This document shows positions 35,835 through 45,772 of a stretch of 64,000 bases of DNA, piece by piece. The DNA comes from Paraphysomonas bandaiensis (lineage: Eukaryota; Chrysophyceae): assembly GCA_965644295.1 (NCBI GenBank), contig CBFFRP010000216.1, positions 1-64,000 of the forward strand. Direction: 5' to 3'. Each line of letters begins with the position of its first letter. Position 1 is the first letter of the stretch. The notes under the pieces are model-generated. The model had not been told where the DNA came from. It was given only the letters and a program-made list of their open reading frames with translations, and ran no database searches. The translations under genes were made by a program, and so were the position numbers.

Positions 35835-36204
35835 CACAGGACATGATGGCCTTGTGGCTCATGTGTGCTAGTATAGGGGTTCTTTTGAATTTTAAGATAA
35901 ACAGTGATGTATTTCACTGTTCACCAGTAACCATTTTCGTGCAATAAACATATTGCTGATATAGACTAATAAATAGAAGTACGTGTCCTACAATTTTTGT
36001 GTGTTTGATATATGTTTCTCATTTACACAACGTCAGTTGTTGTCATTTAACTCGCAATGTGATTCACACACGATTAAAGTTAGAGCTTGCCCACAATTTT
36101 GCTGCAACAAAGGGGATGTCATGTGTTTTATTGTTTATTTGATTACCAGGAACCTGAGCTTTTATTTATTATATTATAGCATCGCACTTCTCTACCGTTC
36201 GGAG

Positions 36205-36420
36205 TGTTGAGTTTTACTGTAGTTCAAAGGTATTTAAATTACGACTGTTAATGTACAAAACAATTTATGTCATGATAGCAATCATAGTAGTGAAACTGAA
36301 ATATATTCTCCGTATAAGATCGTGATATATCGAAGATTGTATGGAAATGATTGATAGTTGAGACAACATACATTTGGCGATTGACAATAAATGACGAGTG
36401 AAACTGATCATAAGTTTATT
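36205..36420 (+). repeat. LTR fragment, plus orientation
   Basis: Begins TGTTGAGTTTTACTGTAG, like the Copia 2 LTR at 15832, and carries the shared block tagtgaaactgaaatat and cgtataagatcgtga. No internal region follows. Confidence 0.65.
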
Positions 36421-36629
36421 ATATGTTACTATTTACTAAATGCTTCTAACTTATAATCTAAAACAAATAAATAACAATGACGAAATTAAAGGCTGAAATA
36501 ATATACAAGAAAATATCATATTAGATTACTAAAACCTATATTCATAAACTACTTGCTCACGTACATAATAATGGACTTCAACACATTATCAAAGTTTGAC
36601 ATTATATGAGAAGTATTAACTTAACAAAA

Positions 36630-36903
36630 GAAGGTAAACTTATTATACTCAATGCTATTATAAATTATAATCAATATCTCTTATCATTCACCAATTTCAT
36701 CTTGTCTCTCTACTACCACTCATAAGATCTTACTTCATCACTACAACTTGCATCATCGTCACTATATTCCGTTTTACTACTATATACTTATCGTCACTCA
36801 TTCTCACAGTACGATTAATAAGAGAGCACAGCTGTAATAGGAGAGACTACTGTACTTTAAATACCTTATAGCTACAGCTTTCAATTTCTCTCATATACAC
36901 ACA
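36630..36903 (-). repeat. 3' LTR of Copia relic 3, minus orientation
   Basis: On the minus strand it starts TGTGTGTATATGAGAG after the purine tract AATTGAGGG, and it lies downstream of the RNase H relic at 37036-37389. It is inverted relative to the LTR at 36205, giving two facing LTR fragments of one family. Confidence 0.65.
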
Positions 36904-37035
36904 CCCTCAATTCAAAGCTGTAGATAGACTCTTCACATCACAAGACATATCTGACGGAAACACCACCACCGAAAACCAAATAAAACTGACAAGTGGACGT
37001 ACGACTCCGACTTTTCAGGTAGTCTCTCTTCACAG

Positions 37036-37400
37036 TCAACTGATTAACGACCACCTCCGTCGATAGTACGAGTTCTCTCTACTAATAGCCACAACTGATG
37101 AGTTCTGATTTTCTCCTATACATCTCTTCCTGTGTTCCTCATACGTAACACCACACAAGGATTTCGTGAATATGTCTGCAGTCTGATTATCATTCCCAAA
37201 ATGGTAAAATATAGCAGTGTTAAAAGGACCATCAGGATCTACATATTCACGAACCCAATGATACTTGATCTCAATGTGTTTCGAACGCTTATGAAACACC
37301 GGATTCAATGCTAGGTAACGAGTGCTCTGGCTATCCAAGAAAAATGGTGTAGGTTTGCGTAGACGAAGAAGTCCTAATTCGGCCAACACCCTCGAAGCCG
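37036..37400 (-). pseudogene. Copia relic 3, RNase H C-terminus
   Basis: 117 codons, including KPTPFFLDSQSTRYLALNP, KRSKHIEIKYHWVREYV and QTADIFTKSL, the end of a Copia polyprotein. The rest of the element is gone. The homologous end in element 1 (KPTPFFMDS, DIFTKALS) is clearly related but diverged. Confidence 0.88.
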
Positions 37401-37703
37401 GTGAGGTAAAGCGGGCGCGGTTGGAATAATACGTTGTAAACTACTTAATATTCGTACTAAGGTAATATTAAAGTTCGAACAAGCAAACTAAACTAAGCAT
37501 AATTTAAGAGTTACGGCACAATACATTTCAAGAGTCTCTCCTTAAAGAAATATCTGTAGTATCTTGTTCACAGACTAGTACAATATTCACAACTTTAACA
37601 CAAAGATATACATGGTACAGCCCGTAGCAAGTAGACAGCAATATCATAAATATACCACTATTAACTACCTAATCCTACATCGTCAGGTCTCTATGGATTC
37701 TGA

Positions 37704-38666
37704 TTACACTTCCGTACGACAATTTTTTTGCCTCAAACTAAGAATACTATATTCCTTGAATGCTCTTTCATTGGCTTTACACTTAATCCCAACCAAGGGA
37801 ATCGACTTGGAATGTTTCAATTTTTCGACACCAGCGCGTGTCATTATGTACTTCTGTTTTTTCTTTATAAAACGCGCTCTACTAGTCACTTGGGTGCCGG
37901 AAAGTATTCCGTCATCAAAACTCGTCGATGCGGACGGCATAGTAGATTCTAAGAGCTGGGTAAACTCACAACTGCGTCGACACCAATTATCGAAGGCATT
38001 TTTCCAGAATAAGAGTCCACTCTTCTTGACAATGTAATACTTATTCTGTCCTGTAGCTATGGGAAAAGCCTGACCCTCATATTTGTTCAAAAACGTAAAT
38101 ACAGCATATGATACACCGGGCCAGTTGTGATTGAAGTAATCATCAATCATGATAATTCCATTCGGACTAAGAGTTGAAAACGCCAGCTCCAGATCAGATA
38201 GAGTACACTGGCTCGTGTGACACCCGTCCACACTGAAAAGTGCTACTGGGCGACCTTTCGTTAAAAGAAAAACGTCCGCTGCAGTCATTTGTGTCGAATC
38301 TGCCTGGAAAACGGACACATGTTCATTCATAAAACTAGTTGTATGTGTGGTATAGCGCCGCATGTTGCTCTTGAATATTTCCATGCTACCGTTACCAGAC
38401 TTGTCATAATTAAACTCTTGCATATCAAACACATCTATCGCCACTGCCATACAATTGGAATTTCGAGGAAGATTATTAACCATTGATATAAAAGACTTTC
38501 CATGGTGTACTCCGATCTCCACGATAGCATTCAACTCACTTGCTTTGCGCAGTGTGTTCATTATATACTTAACTGTATTGCGGGCTATGAACCATCCTGA
38601 TGGTTCTTCCTGGGACAAGCTCATGGAGAACAATGCCAGCAACAGTATGAAATAGAAAGCATGCAT
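37704..38666 (-). CDS. secreted or ER-targeted SAM-dependent methyltransferase-like protein
   Basis: 320 aa, one exon. Signal peptide MHAFYFILLLALFSMSLS. Class I methyltransferase fold of the Methyltransf_24 sort: motif I VEIGVHHGKSFISM, an acidic residue after a strand (VAIDVFDM), VALFSVDGCHT and a late motif SPNGIIMIDDYFNHNWPGV. The last 90 residues are basic without recognised features. The substrate is unknown. A signal peptide on this fold suggests a luminal or extracellular small-molecule or glycan methyltransferase. Confidence 0.7.
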   Translation of the reverse strand: MHAFYFILLLALFSMSLSQEEPSGWFIARNTVKYIMNTLRKASELNAIVEIGVHHGKSFISMVNNLPRNSNCMAVAIDVFDMQEFNYDKSGNGSMEIFKSNMRRYTTHTTSFMNEHVSVFQADSTQMTAADVFLLTKGRPVALFSVDGCHTSQCTLSDLELAFSTLSPNGIIMIDDYFNHNWPGVSYAVFTFLNKYEGQAFPIATGQNKYYIVKKSGLLFWKNAFDNWCRRSCEFTQLLESTMPSASTSFDDGILSGTQVTSRARFIKKKQKYIMTRAGVEKLKHSKSIPLVGIKCKANERAFKEYSILSLRQKNCRTEV

Positions 38667-38794
38667 AATAGAGTCAGATGGGGGATAGCTCGCACATATC
38701 TCTGGAGTGTTACATGTACGTATGTGTATGAGTTGAAGAATATCTGCCTGCTAAGAGTTCTAGAGTTGGGTTTTATCTGTGTGCTCTGTACTGC

Positions 38795-38830
38795 TACGTA
38801 GTACACATCTAGGCTACATACAGCAGTATA
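38795..38830. promoter_or_regulatory. upstream motif of the methyltransferase gene
   Basis: An exact TACAGCAGTA at 38819, plus tactgctacgtagtac at 38789, about 150 bp upstream of the methyltransferase start. The same motif lies in divergent spacers elsewhere. Confidence 0.4.
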
Positions 38831-38868
38831 GAAAACGAAAAGCTCTATTTTTCCAGCCACTTCTAATG

Positions 38869-39388
38869 CGAATTCTGAATATTTCTGATTTCATGACTAA
38901 AAACCCGAATATACTGCTGAATATTTCTTCCACTGCTCGGCTCGAGACTATCTCTTCTGCCACGCCAGACAATGATGGATTACTAGCATCATCCAGGACA
39001 GAAGTGGTGGATTGAATGAAAGCTAGAATAAGTTGCTCGAATAGGTGAAAGAGCTCTGCCCACGAACAAGTATAACTATGATTGAGCCCGTTCATTTTTG
39101 ATTTTAAAAGCGAACTGGCTCAATCCATACGCGAGTATTGTAAGAGATATCGTGTGCTAACGAATCCTCTACCAAACAGGAATGTTTTTCCCCTCAATTG
39201 TGTATTCATTTGGCCCTATTGATTGCCCTGAACTCAACTTCATAATGATAATACGATTACTACGAAGCAACTCTTCATGGTTCTTGCTAACAAGAAATAA
39301 AATGATAATCTCTTTGCTATATGTCGCTATTTTTACTTATTATGCGATGTATGTGATTCATTGTACCAACCTGAATCTAACCATATAA
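38869..39388 (+). CDS. possible small plus-strand gene (weak)
   Basis: Two plus-strand frames could be exons: one from the ATG at 38869 (MRILNISDFMTKNPN...), and 39182-39388 after an acceptor-like accaaacag, which ends with a hydrophobic segment (MIISLLYVAIFTYYAMYVI). A complementary minus-strand frame (38814-39095, 93 codons, SWAELFHLFEQLILAF) is an alternative. No family recognised and no clear donor site. Its main support is the strand-alternation pattern of the window, which predicts a plus-strand gene here. Confidence 0.25.
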
Positions 39389-39609
39389 TGTGGACACTTA
39401 CTTCATCGTTATCTACCAGTGACTAACCACCTTCAGTGCAATAATTTCTGCCAAACTAACATAACTAACGATACATTGATATTCAATTAACGATATGTAT
39501 ACTACAACTACAATTCATAAATGTGAATTATTTGAAACGTGTTAGATACACTTCACACTTCAACTGACACTAATGAACCTTGTCATGCTGGCAAGCATAT
39601 AGCTATAGC

Positions 39610-40739
39610 CAGGCTTGCGTAACAATTGGTTTTCAATTTATTGGCAATAATTGCCAATTAATTGGATTGCCAATTAAGTTATTTAGTTTTAAAAGTGATA
39701 ACTTCAATTATTATTATTGGTAATTGTTGCCAATTAATTGGCTGGATAAATTATATATAGAATCTTACGATGTTATAGCTACTAAACTTAGGTGCAAACC
39801 CACTATATATTAGCATAGTAGTTTGGATGTATGTACACAGTCACGTTAGCATTTTATTAATCGTAATAAGGGTTTGTATACACTTTAACCTTAGCATGCA
39901 AGTGTAATATAATATCATGTAAAAGATCGTTGGCAAAGAACAAACTGAGCACCTCCATATAACGATCATGTAGATACATAGCATAATATAATGTGATAGC
40001 ATATTCAACTGCTTTGAAATATTCAAGTGTAGTAGTGTAGATGACGTTATAAGTGTATCCGTTAGGTAACAGTATCAGAGGAAGAGAAGTATGTGTGTGT
40101 GATAGAATACCTTAATACAGAGGATCCGTGGTGTGTATGTACAACAGTGATGGACTAGAATGATTGAATAGCCATACCGGATGGCATCGAATGAACAAAT
40201 TTGATGATTTAATTTGTCAGTACCCTGGGATGAACTTTTACCCGGGTGCAGACTCGGAAATTGTTCAAAATGACGATTTCGAGAGAGTAGTAGTCAAAAG
40301 TCAGCGCGGTAGGGAAGAATAACTGATAAATGATGTACCTACACGAAGGTGAACTTGATGAAGAGAAAGTTAATGAGGAGGAAGACAAAGCCATTCGTTT
40401 ACTTAAATACAACCGAAAGCGTCAAAAGGCACGCATCAAACTACCAACACGATATCGTTGCATGAAGTATTTGTATAGCACTACCAATGTTTGTGAGAGG
40501 TTGAGCAGAGCTAAGATTGTTACGACTACATTTTTGCAAGCGAATGACACCTAGACACTTAAAATGTTGATGTTTCTGCGTGAAAATGTTTATGGTTCTT
40601 TGGGATGAGATTATAGTTCATAAAGTTGTTCTAAAATCTATCAATAGAATTAAAGGCAATTAATTGGATGCTAGATTAATAATTATTATTGTTGGACACC
40701 TGTCACCAATTTTATTAAATTAATTGTTACGCAAGCTTG
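39610..40739 (+). mobile_element. hAT transposon, internally decayed, with 8-bp target duplication
   Basis: Ends CAGGCTTGCGTAACAATT and (reverse complement of right end) CAAGCTTGCGTAACAATT. Flanking octamers are GCTATAGC (39602-39609) and GCAATAGC (40740-40747), 7 of 8 identical, fitting the hAT rule. Inside is a hAT dimerisation-domain relic on the plus strand. It was inserted just beyond the stop codon of the peptidase gene (40762). The internal block gtatacactttaacct..agc and actgagcacctcca recurs in the shorter element at 60827. Confidence 0.85.
40193..40612 (+). pseudogene. hAT transposase C-terminal relic
   Basis: A 43-codon frame from 40193 and a 74-codon frame from 40330 carry transposase-like sequence. 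The second has the hAT C-terminal signature, with MKYLYSTTNVCERLSRAKI corresponding to the usual YL.IPATS..SER.FS.A. In the same frame, after one TAG codon, comes TLKMLMFLRENVYGSLG, the normal hAT C-terminus. The internal stop and lost N-terminal half make it non-functional. Confidence 0.8.
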
Positions 40740-40761
40740 GCAATAGCAAATTTGATAGCTG

Positions 40762-41859
40762 TTACAGAGAAAATTCTGTAGAGCGCAAAATTCTTTCATA
40801 TTGCTGAACAAATATATTTCCGAGTTCAACAACCATAGTAGACATCGCATCAATATCCTTTTTCCAGCAAAAAACAGGACCCTCGTTGTAGTCTCCATCT
40901 GACTCCAGTTCTCCCCATCTCCCACTATTTGTAGGTATTCCAAGAAACACAGTATGTCGCTGGGTTTCATTGTAGGCATCTGTTTCATCTTCAACTGCTT
41001 GCGGGTCCGAACAAAAGTAGTTCGTCTCGTAGGTATATGGTGCACAATCTAAATCCTTCCCATCATCATATGGCACACCGTTAACATATGTACACTTCCC
41101 CTCAAGATGTGCAAGCAATGCAAGAGTAACAGGGTCCGAGCGGACCTTCTCGATAACCACGTGGCCTTTGAGTTTACCTGCTGCAGCGGCACGTATGTTT
41201 TCTTCATTTACAGCAAGAGAGCCTACTCCAGTCACATCAATCACCGCTACAAAGTCATTGGGGATAAGAGTGCTCATGACATCTCTTGCACCACAGTAAC
41301 TAACACCTTGAATAGCCTTCTCTTCCCCATAAGTAACCTGGCATTGGACACGTTGACTAGGTAGTCTACCAGTAAAATAAGCACTGGTCATGGCATATAC
41401 CCCTGATGCATTGTCCATATGCCCAAATAATAAAGCTCCTTTGGATGAAGGAACATGAACACAATAGCTCTCTCCAAAGCATGTATCACCATGGGCTGAG
41501 AATACAATACAAGGCTCTCTATCTAAGTAAGCCCCATTTCCGCATTTCTCACATAAATCATAGTCGCACCTATCGCACGACGAAACTTTGTCTCTGAAAG
41601 TTATAGAACACGAGCATATGTCGCACTCCATGGTGTACTTCGCCAAGGAAGTTTTGAGAGGGTGTTGGAAATTGCAGAGCTTTCGGGGTTTACTATGACT
41701 GCTAATAACCATTTTCCCTGTGTATATTGTTGGTGGCTGGTCATCTTCTGGGGAAGGGCTGTTGGACTCACTGTATTTAACACCAGACAACTCTTCTCTG
41801 AGATCATTCACAGACAAGGTTGAAAAGGTTTTCGTTTCCTTAACTACAAAATCTGCCAT
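40762..41859 (-). CDS. zinc-finger plus MH-clan metallopeptidase-like protein
   Basis: 365 aa from the ATG at 41859, single exon. After a disordered N-terminus comes a cysteine cluster (CDICSCSITFRDKVSSCDRC, then CEKCG; ZZ/DC1-like) around residues 75-110. From about 120 the sequence resembles co-catalytic aminopeptidases of the M20/M28/M42 type: SAHGDT (first metal His/Asp), GHMDNASGVYAM (bridging Asp), TYGEEKAIQG (catalytic Glu and metal Glu) and VIDVTG (metal Asp). I could not place the last metal His, so activity is uncertain. A hAT element lies 15 bp past the stop. Confidence 0.65.
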   Translation of the reverse strand: MADFVVKETKTFSTLSVNDLREELSGVKYSESNSPSPEDDQPPTIYTGKMVISSHSKPRKLCNFQHPLKTSLAKYTMECDICSCSITFRDKVSSCDRCDYDLCEKCGNGAYLDREPCIVFSAHGDTCFGESYCVHVPSSKGALLFGHMDNASGVYAMTSAYFTGRLPSQRVQCQVTYGEEKAIQGVSYCGARDVMSTLIPNDFVAVIDVTGVGSLAVNEENIRAAAAGKLKGHVVIEKVRSDPVTLALLAHLEGKCTYVNGVPYDDGKDLDCAPYTYETNYFCSDPQAVEDETDAYNETQRHTVFLGIPTNSGRWGELESDGDYNEGPVFCWKKDIDAMSTMVVELGNIFVQQYERILRSTEFSL

Positions 41860-42143
41860 CAGATAGAGGTCAGTATATATCAACTGCGTCTACTTATCGC
41901 TTCAAAATGATGCAGCGTTGACCTTCGCATGTGATCTGGATATACTTGCTGTCCGTGTCTGTGTATCCTCCATCCGACGAGAAATGTCGCCGCATGTTCC
42001 ACGCATACCAGCATTCCGGTATACGGTGGTACGAAGACGTAGTTCAATTTCCCGTATACGGATGTTGGCCCGGAGTCCTGAGACGGACCGTGTAATATAT
42101 TACAGTATTGCTGCTCGCTCTCTACGATACATAAGCACGAAGA

Positions 42144-43441
42144 AGTTTGCTTTTAAATGCTGCTAATACTCTTTGGAGAAGGGCTCACACAAGACGAGGC
42201 GGCCATGGAAAGTTCTTGTACTATAGCTCAGAAGATGATGTTGCTTACTTTGTCAGAAGATTCTTGGAAGATCTATTGTTGGAGCTAAATCTTCTGTTAG
42301 ATTTCAATGCGGAAGTGACAATAAAGCAAATTCGACCAGATATTTGTGTACTTGGTGGGTGTGGTAGAAGTCAAGAAGCCTGGATATAATGTGCTTCTTC
42401 AGCCTACTGTTCAGGGTGAATTAATGGATCAAATGTTGTTGGTGGAAGGTTTTTATGATAAGGACCAGTGACTGGCATCCTAACCACTGCCGAGGAGTGG
42501 CTAGTTTCATGGTTTCCTGTTGACTCTGGTGCATTGGCGTATGTTGATCCACCAGAAGCATCCTTCACCACCCCAATGAAACAAAAGTCCAGTTCTATAT
42601 CAGTTGAAACAAAGGGTCACAGTCCACCTGGTGGAACGCCTTCCCAGCAGCGCGGTGCAATTCACTGTATCGATGAAGTGATGGATATTTCTTTTGAAAT
42701 AGATGATGGAGTAACTCAGGAAGTGGAGCGTTTGCTGTAGGTGACCCGAGTCATGAACATCTATGCAGACCCCATTTGTGTGCTACAGCATTTGTGTGGT
42801 GCATTTCAGTTGATGTCTAAAGCGCATTTGCATCACACTGCAAATCTTCCGAGTTGTCTGTTGAAACTCCACAAATGAATGCACACAGTAACGTTCCATC
42901 CCGTGGCTTTTGAAGATGTTCTTTCAAAGGTAGATTATGACAAATATCCGAACAAGAATGTCAAGACGTTGGTGGCTTTGGAGGACCCAGGGCGCGGATC
43001 AACAAAAACGCTTGGCTGTGTGTAACTGTCACGCAGCCACGTTCTGCGTCATACGTTCTTAAGTTCGACAACAAGCATAGCCAGAGCGAAAAGTTAGTAA
43101 AGGAGAGAGATATGTGGCACTTGCTCTATCCAGAGTTCTCCACTATGGTCAGGCTAGAACACTGGGCTGGATCTGATGCGTTGGTCATGCCACACTTCTC
43201 CACGGTACTGGATTCAGAGCGTGAGCAGTACAAAGATGTATTACTGGAAGTATTGGTATCCTATTTCAGGGAGAAAGACAAGGTGCACCGAGTGTGCGAT
43301 GGCGCAATATTGGAAAATATAGAAACTGGAGTGGAGCAATTGCATTAGTTGTTTATGATTTGCATGACGTAGTGGATTATGATGAGGACGTTCATCGTGA
43401 TTGGATTGAAAAGGCCATACAGTCTCTGTATTCACACGTGT
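42144..43441 (+). pseudogene. Crinkler-like nuclease-kinase gene relic
   Basis: Several plus-strand frames joined by frameshifts and stops: an N-terminal part with RPDICVLG and, one frame over, VVEVKKPGYNVLL, the D...ExK pattern of PD-(D/E)xK nuclease-like domains; GILTTAEEWLVSWFP; a middle spacer; then kinase-like segments (ASYVLKFDNKHSQSEK, MWHLLYPEFSTMVRLEHW, ALVVYDLHDVV..DWIEKAIQ). This arrangement resembles the C-terminal modules of Crinkler/CR proteins of oomycetes, chytrids and free-living protists. At least four breaks (near 42355, 42470, 42740 and 43025), so it is a pseudogene. No LxLFLAK-type leader was seen. Confidence 0.65.
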
Positions 43442-43825
43442 AAATACAATGCTTGATAATCAATTCCTTATATTTCCACCATTTTTCTAATCTTCAAGTG
43501 TTACCGTCGTTGTGTTTTCCTTTGCTAACACGTCTGTCCACCTTCTTCCTGCTTCAATTCACTCTAATTTCAATATAGTGTAAAAGTGGTAGTGTATCGA
43601 GCCCAACAAATTATATTATGAGAAAATAAAATGATTTTTCTAACTACTACTTTTACTACAATTTTATCAATATATTTATTTGGAATAAAAAGGATATATC
43701 TTATTCTAAAAAATTGGACAAGGGATGAAGTTGCACATTAGTTGTGCAGCATTTGCCTCTACGTTTTCACTTTCTTTGGTAGTTCTAGTGGTGCTCTATT
43801 GTGATGTGTCTATACGTTCCCAACT
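43442..43825. other. AT-rich non-coding stretch
   Basis: About 385 bp downstream of the Crinkler-like relic without a supported frame. A possible polyadenylation signal, aataaa, lies near 43627. Confidence 0.4.
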
Positions 43826-43990
43826 ATACGACATATCAAATGGCGAAACAAATTACCCTGCAGGGGTTTATTAGTCAAGACATCTGCCAGCATATCCCTT
43901 GTAGTTAAGTACTCCAGCTTAATGCAACTTTATCATGTTGTTCTTTGACCAATGCTTGTCTTACACGTAGCTATTTCGACCTGTATTTGC
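43826..43990 (-). pseudogene. Copia relic 4, extreme C-terminus of RNase H
   Basis: Minus-strand translation across a frameshift gives KLEYLTTRDMLADVLTNKPL then QGNLFRHL, matching the ending of Copia polyproteins (..DMVADILTKPLQG..F..L). Upstream residues VRQALVKEQHDKVAL fit the preceding segment. No LTR recognised next to it. Confidence 0.65.
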
Positions 43991-44010
43991 CTCCTTCCTT
44001 TGTCATGAGG

Positions 44011-44220
44011 CTGAGGTTCGACATATTGAAAGTCTTATTATTAGCAATAGGCGTTAAAAACCTGTACCAACTTAGTAGCTAGATGAATGCTAGACAAACT
44101 AGTTAGACCTCTACCTGTAACTAATCAGTACACACTTTTTTTATCCTACTATATAACGCTACGGAAGCTGCTTGTGCGTCGCCGCAAGCACCAAGGTGTG
44201 ACCACTTCCGCTCTAAGTTC
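44011..44220 (+). repeat. dispersed repeat unit, second locus
   Basis: Homologous to 9606-9890: gacatattgaaagtcttatt, agcaataggcgttaaaaa, ctagttagacctctacc, atcctactat. A copy of the first block, gaggttcgacatattg, also appears at 44532-44549. Confidence 0.7.
44162..44210 (+). ncRNA. structured hairpin repeat, copy C
   Basis: Outer stem CGGAAG/CTTCCG fully paired, inner stem GCTTGTG/CGCAAGC with loop CGTCGC, and a possible GCAC-CAAG-GTGT hairpin. Compared with copy B, three outer pairs have changed on both sides (G-C to A-T, A-T to G-C, G-C to A-T). Confidence 0.5.
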
Positions 44221-44366
44221 TTAAGGTAAACATCCCGAATGCTTGACTTCAGCAGGCAGCCCTATACCCCGGTTACCCTTCCGGTGGTCCCTGTCCCGGA
44301 TGCCCTTGAGGTGGGTCCATTCCCGGATGCCTGTTTATTCGTCACGGCCCAAAGACGTCTACACAA

Positions 44367-44555
44367 GTGACACTTATTGATGTCCCTTGTACCACACAAG
44401 CATTCGGCTATGAGTGGGCAGAAGAATATCTGCTGACTATGTTTGCGGCTCACGTTAGTTTCCCAGAGAGAATCTCTCCGGTACTTATCCCCCAGAACAC
44501 CACGAAAAGGGACGAGTCCGACTTTGTTGAGGGGAGGTTCGACATATTGTCCTGA
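44367..44555 (+). pseudogene. transposon-derived coding fragment
   Basis: 62-codon frame (LIDVPCTTQAFGYEWAEEYL ... NTTKRDESDFVEGRFDIL). A diverged copy with stops sits inside the hAT-like element at 9415-9540, so it probably belongs to that element's lost coding region. Protein family not recognised. Confidence 0.5.
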
Positions 44556-44640
44556 AACACGACAGGTGGGTCAAGTTTGTAACCGTGCTCACATGTGAAC
44601 TCATGTATCTTCATCACACAGGATAACTTCCCCATATTGG

Positions 44641-45054
44641 CAGCGTAACTAATCGCTGCTTTGACCATTTAGTGAGTGCTGCTGAGTGTTGCGACCGCGT
44701 GCTTCTACCTATGTACACATTACTTAATTCAGCGCTTCCCTGCCCACTCACTGCATATTCAGCGCTAAATACAATGTGATAGTGATGTAGCTAGTTGCTC
44801 CATTCTGAGCGCGTACTTATGTAGATCCGGGTGGGGGCCGGGTGGGTACCTAACTAATACTTGATTAAGCCCCATATGTTATTTGCTAGCTATCTACTGA
44901 ACCCAACTAGCTACATCATTATCACACGGTATTCAGCGCTGAATATGCAGTGAGAAACGCTGAACTAAGCAAAATGTGTACATAGATAGAAGTGCGCGGT
45001 CGCAATACTCAGCAGCACCCACTAGAGGGCCGCACGCAGTGATTAGTTACGCTG
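44641..45054. mobile_element. foldback element with long inverted arms
   Basis: The left arm 44641-44797 and right arm 44904-45054 are imperfect reverse complements over about 150 bp, starting CAGCGTAACTAATC at both ends and including ttgcgaccgcg, tatgtacacatt, ttcagcg and gtagctagttg. The 106-bp centre has a GC-rich stretch (ccgggtgggggccgggtggg). No coding sequence. No clear target duplication, though the CAG termini would fit the hAT superfamily. Confidence 0.82.
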
Positions 45055-45546
45055 TCAGTCTGCAGCAATCCTGAGTGATGACACCGTTAGATATGTGTAT
45101 GTATTGCAATATATTGCCAGATTGACGGCTGACGCCGCTAAATAACCGGCGATTTTACCTCTCAACAGGTAAAATGCGTTGAAATACCTCTCAGAAGATC
45201 TGAATGAGAAATATTTCTTAGATGTCAACCCCAGCGCCCCACTCTGTATTTCTAGCATTCACATCAGTAAATTTTCTATTCTTGATACGAGGAATATAAC
45301 TTTCATATCAGATATATACCGAAATGCTCACATATGAGTTATTCGTGTGGGGTATCATTCATAAAAGCACTGTGTTACAAAAATTAATGTTTGCGAGCAT
45401 CACAAGGTCAACATAGTACTGTGCCATGTCATATACAAAATACAAAGTATTGCAGGTGTCAGGGATAAGGAACTACTAAACAGCTAGTATGTATTATGTA
45501 ATGTGGGAGAATACTATTCAACCTCTAGTCTGATAGGTTAAATTAT
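45055..45546. other. non-coding spacer between foldback and TIR element
   Basis: AT-rich. A minus-strand 67-codon frame overlaps the foldback edge and is not supported. Nothing else seen. Confidence 0.4.
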
Positions 45547-45772
45547 CTAGTCACAATAATTTTGGTGTACAATCCAAGTCAAAGCAATAAATAATTCTAT
45601 ATCTGCATATATAAAATTGATGGCTAGTTAAATACCATAAACACCTAGTCATCCTAATCATTGTAAACTAAATGTATACATGATGTAATGTTTAATGACT
45701 ACATTTTCAACCATTTGACTTGTTTTTCCCACTAAATTTGGTGTGACTTGGATATTACACCGCATTGACTAG
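45547..45772. mobile_element. small TIR element with CTAGTCA ends
   Basis: Left end CTAGTCACAATAATTTTGGT..ATCCAAGTCA; right end reverse complement CTAGTCAATGCGGTGT..ATCCAAGTCA. The CTAG at both edges could be a palindromic terminus or part of a target duplication. 226 bp, non-coding. A diverged relative lies at 30955-31165. Confidence 0.6.

Noticed and set aside
35983-36210. Plus-strand 75-codon frame after the PX-GOLD gene
   Set aside because: Lies in 3' flanking DNA running into an LTR fragment; hydrophobic AT-rich translation without features.
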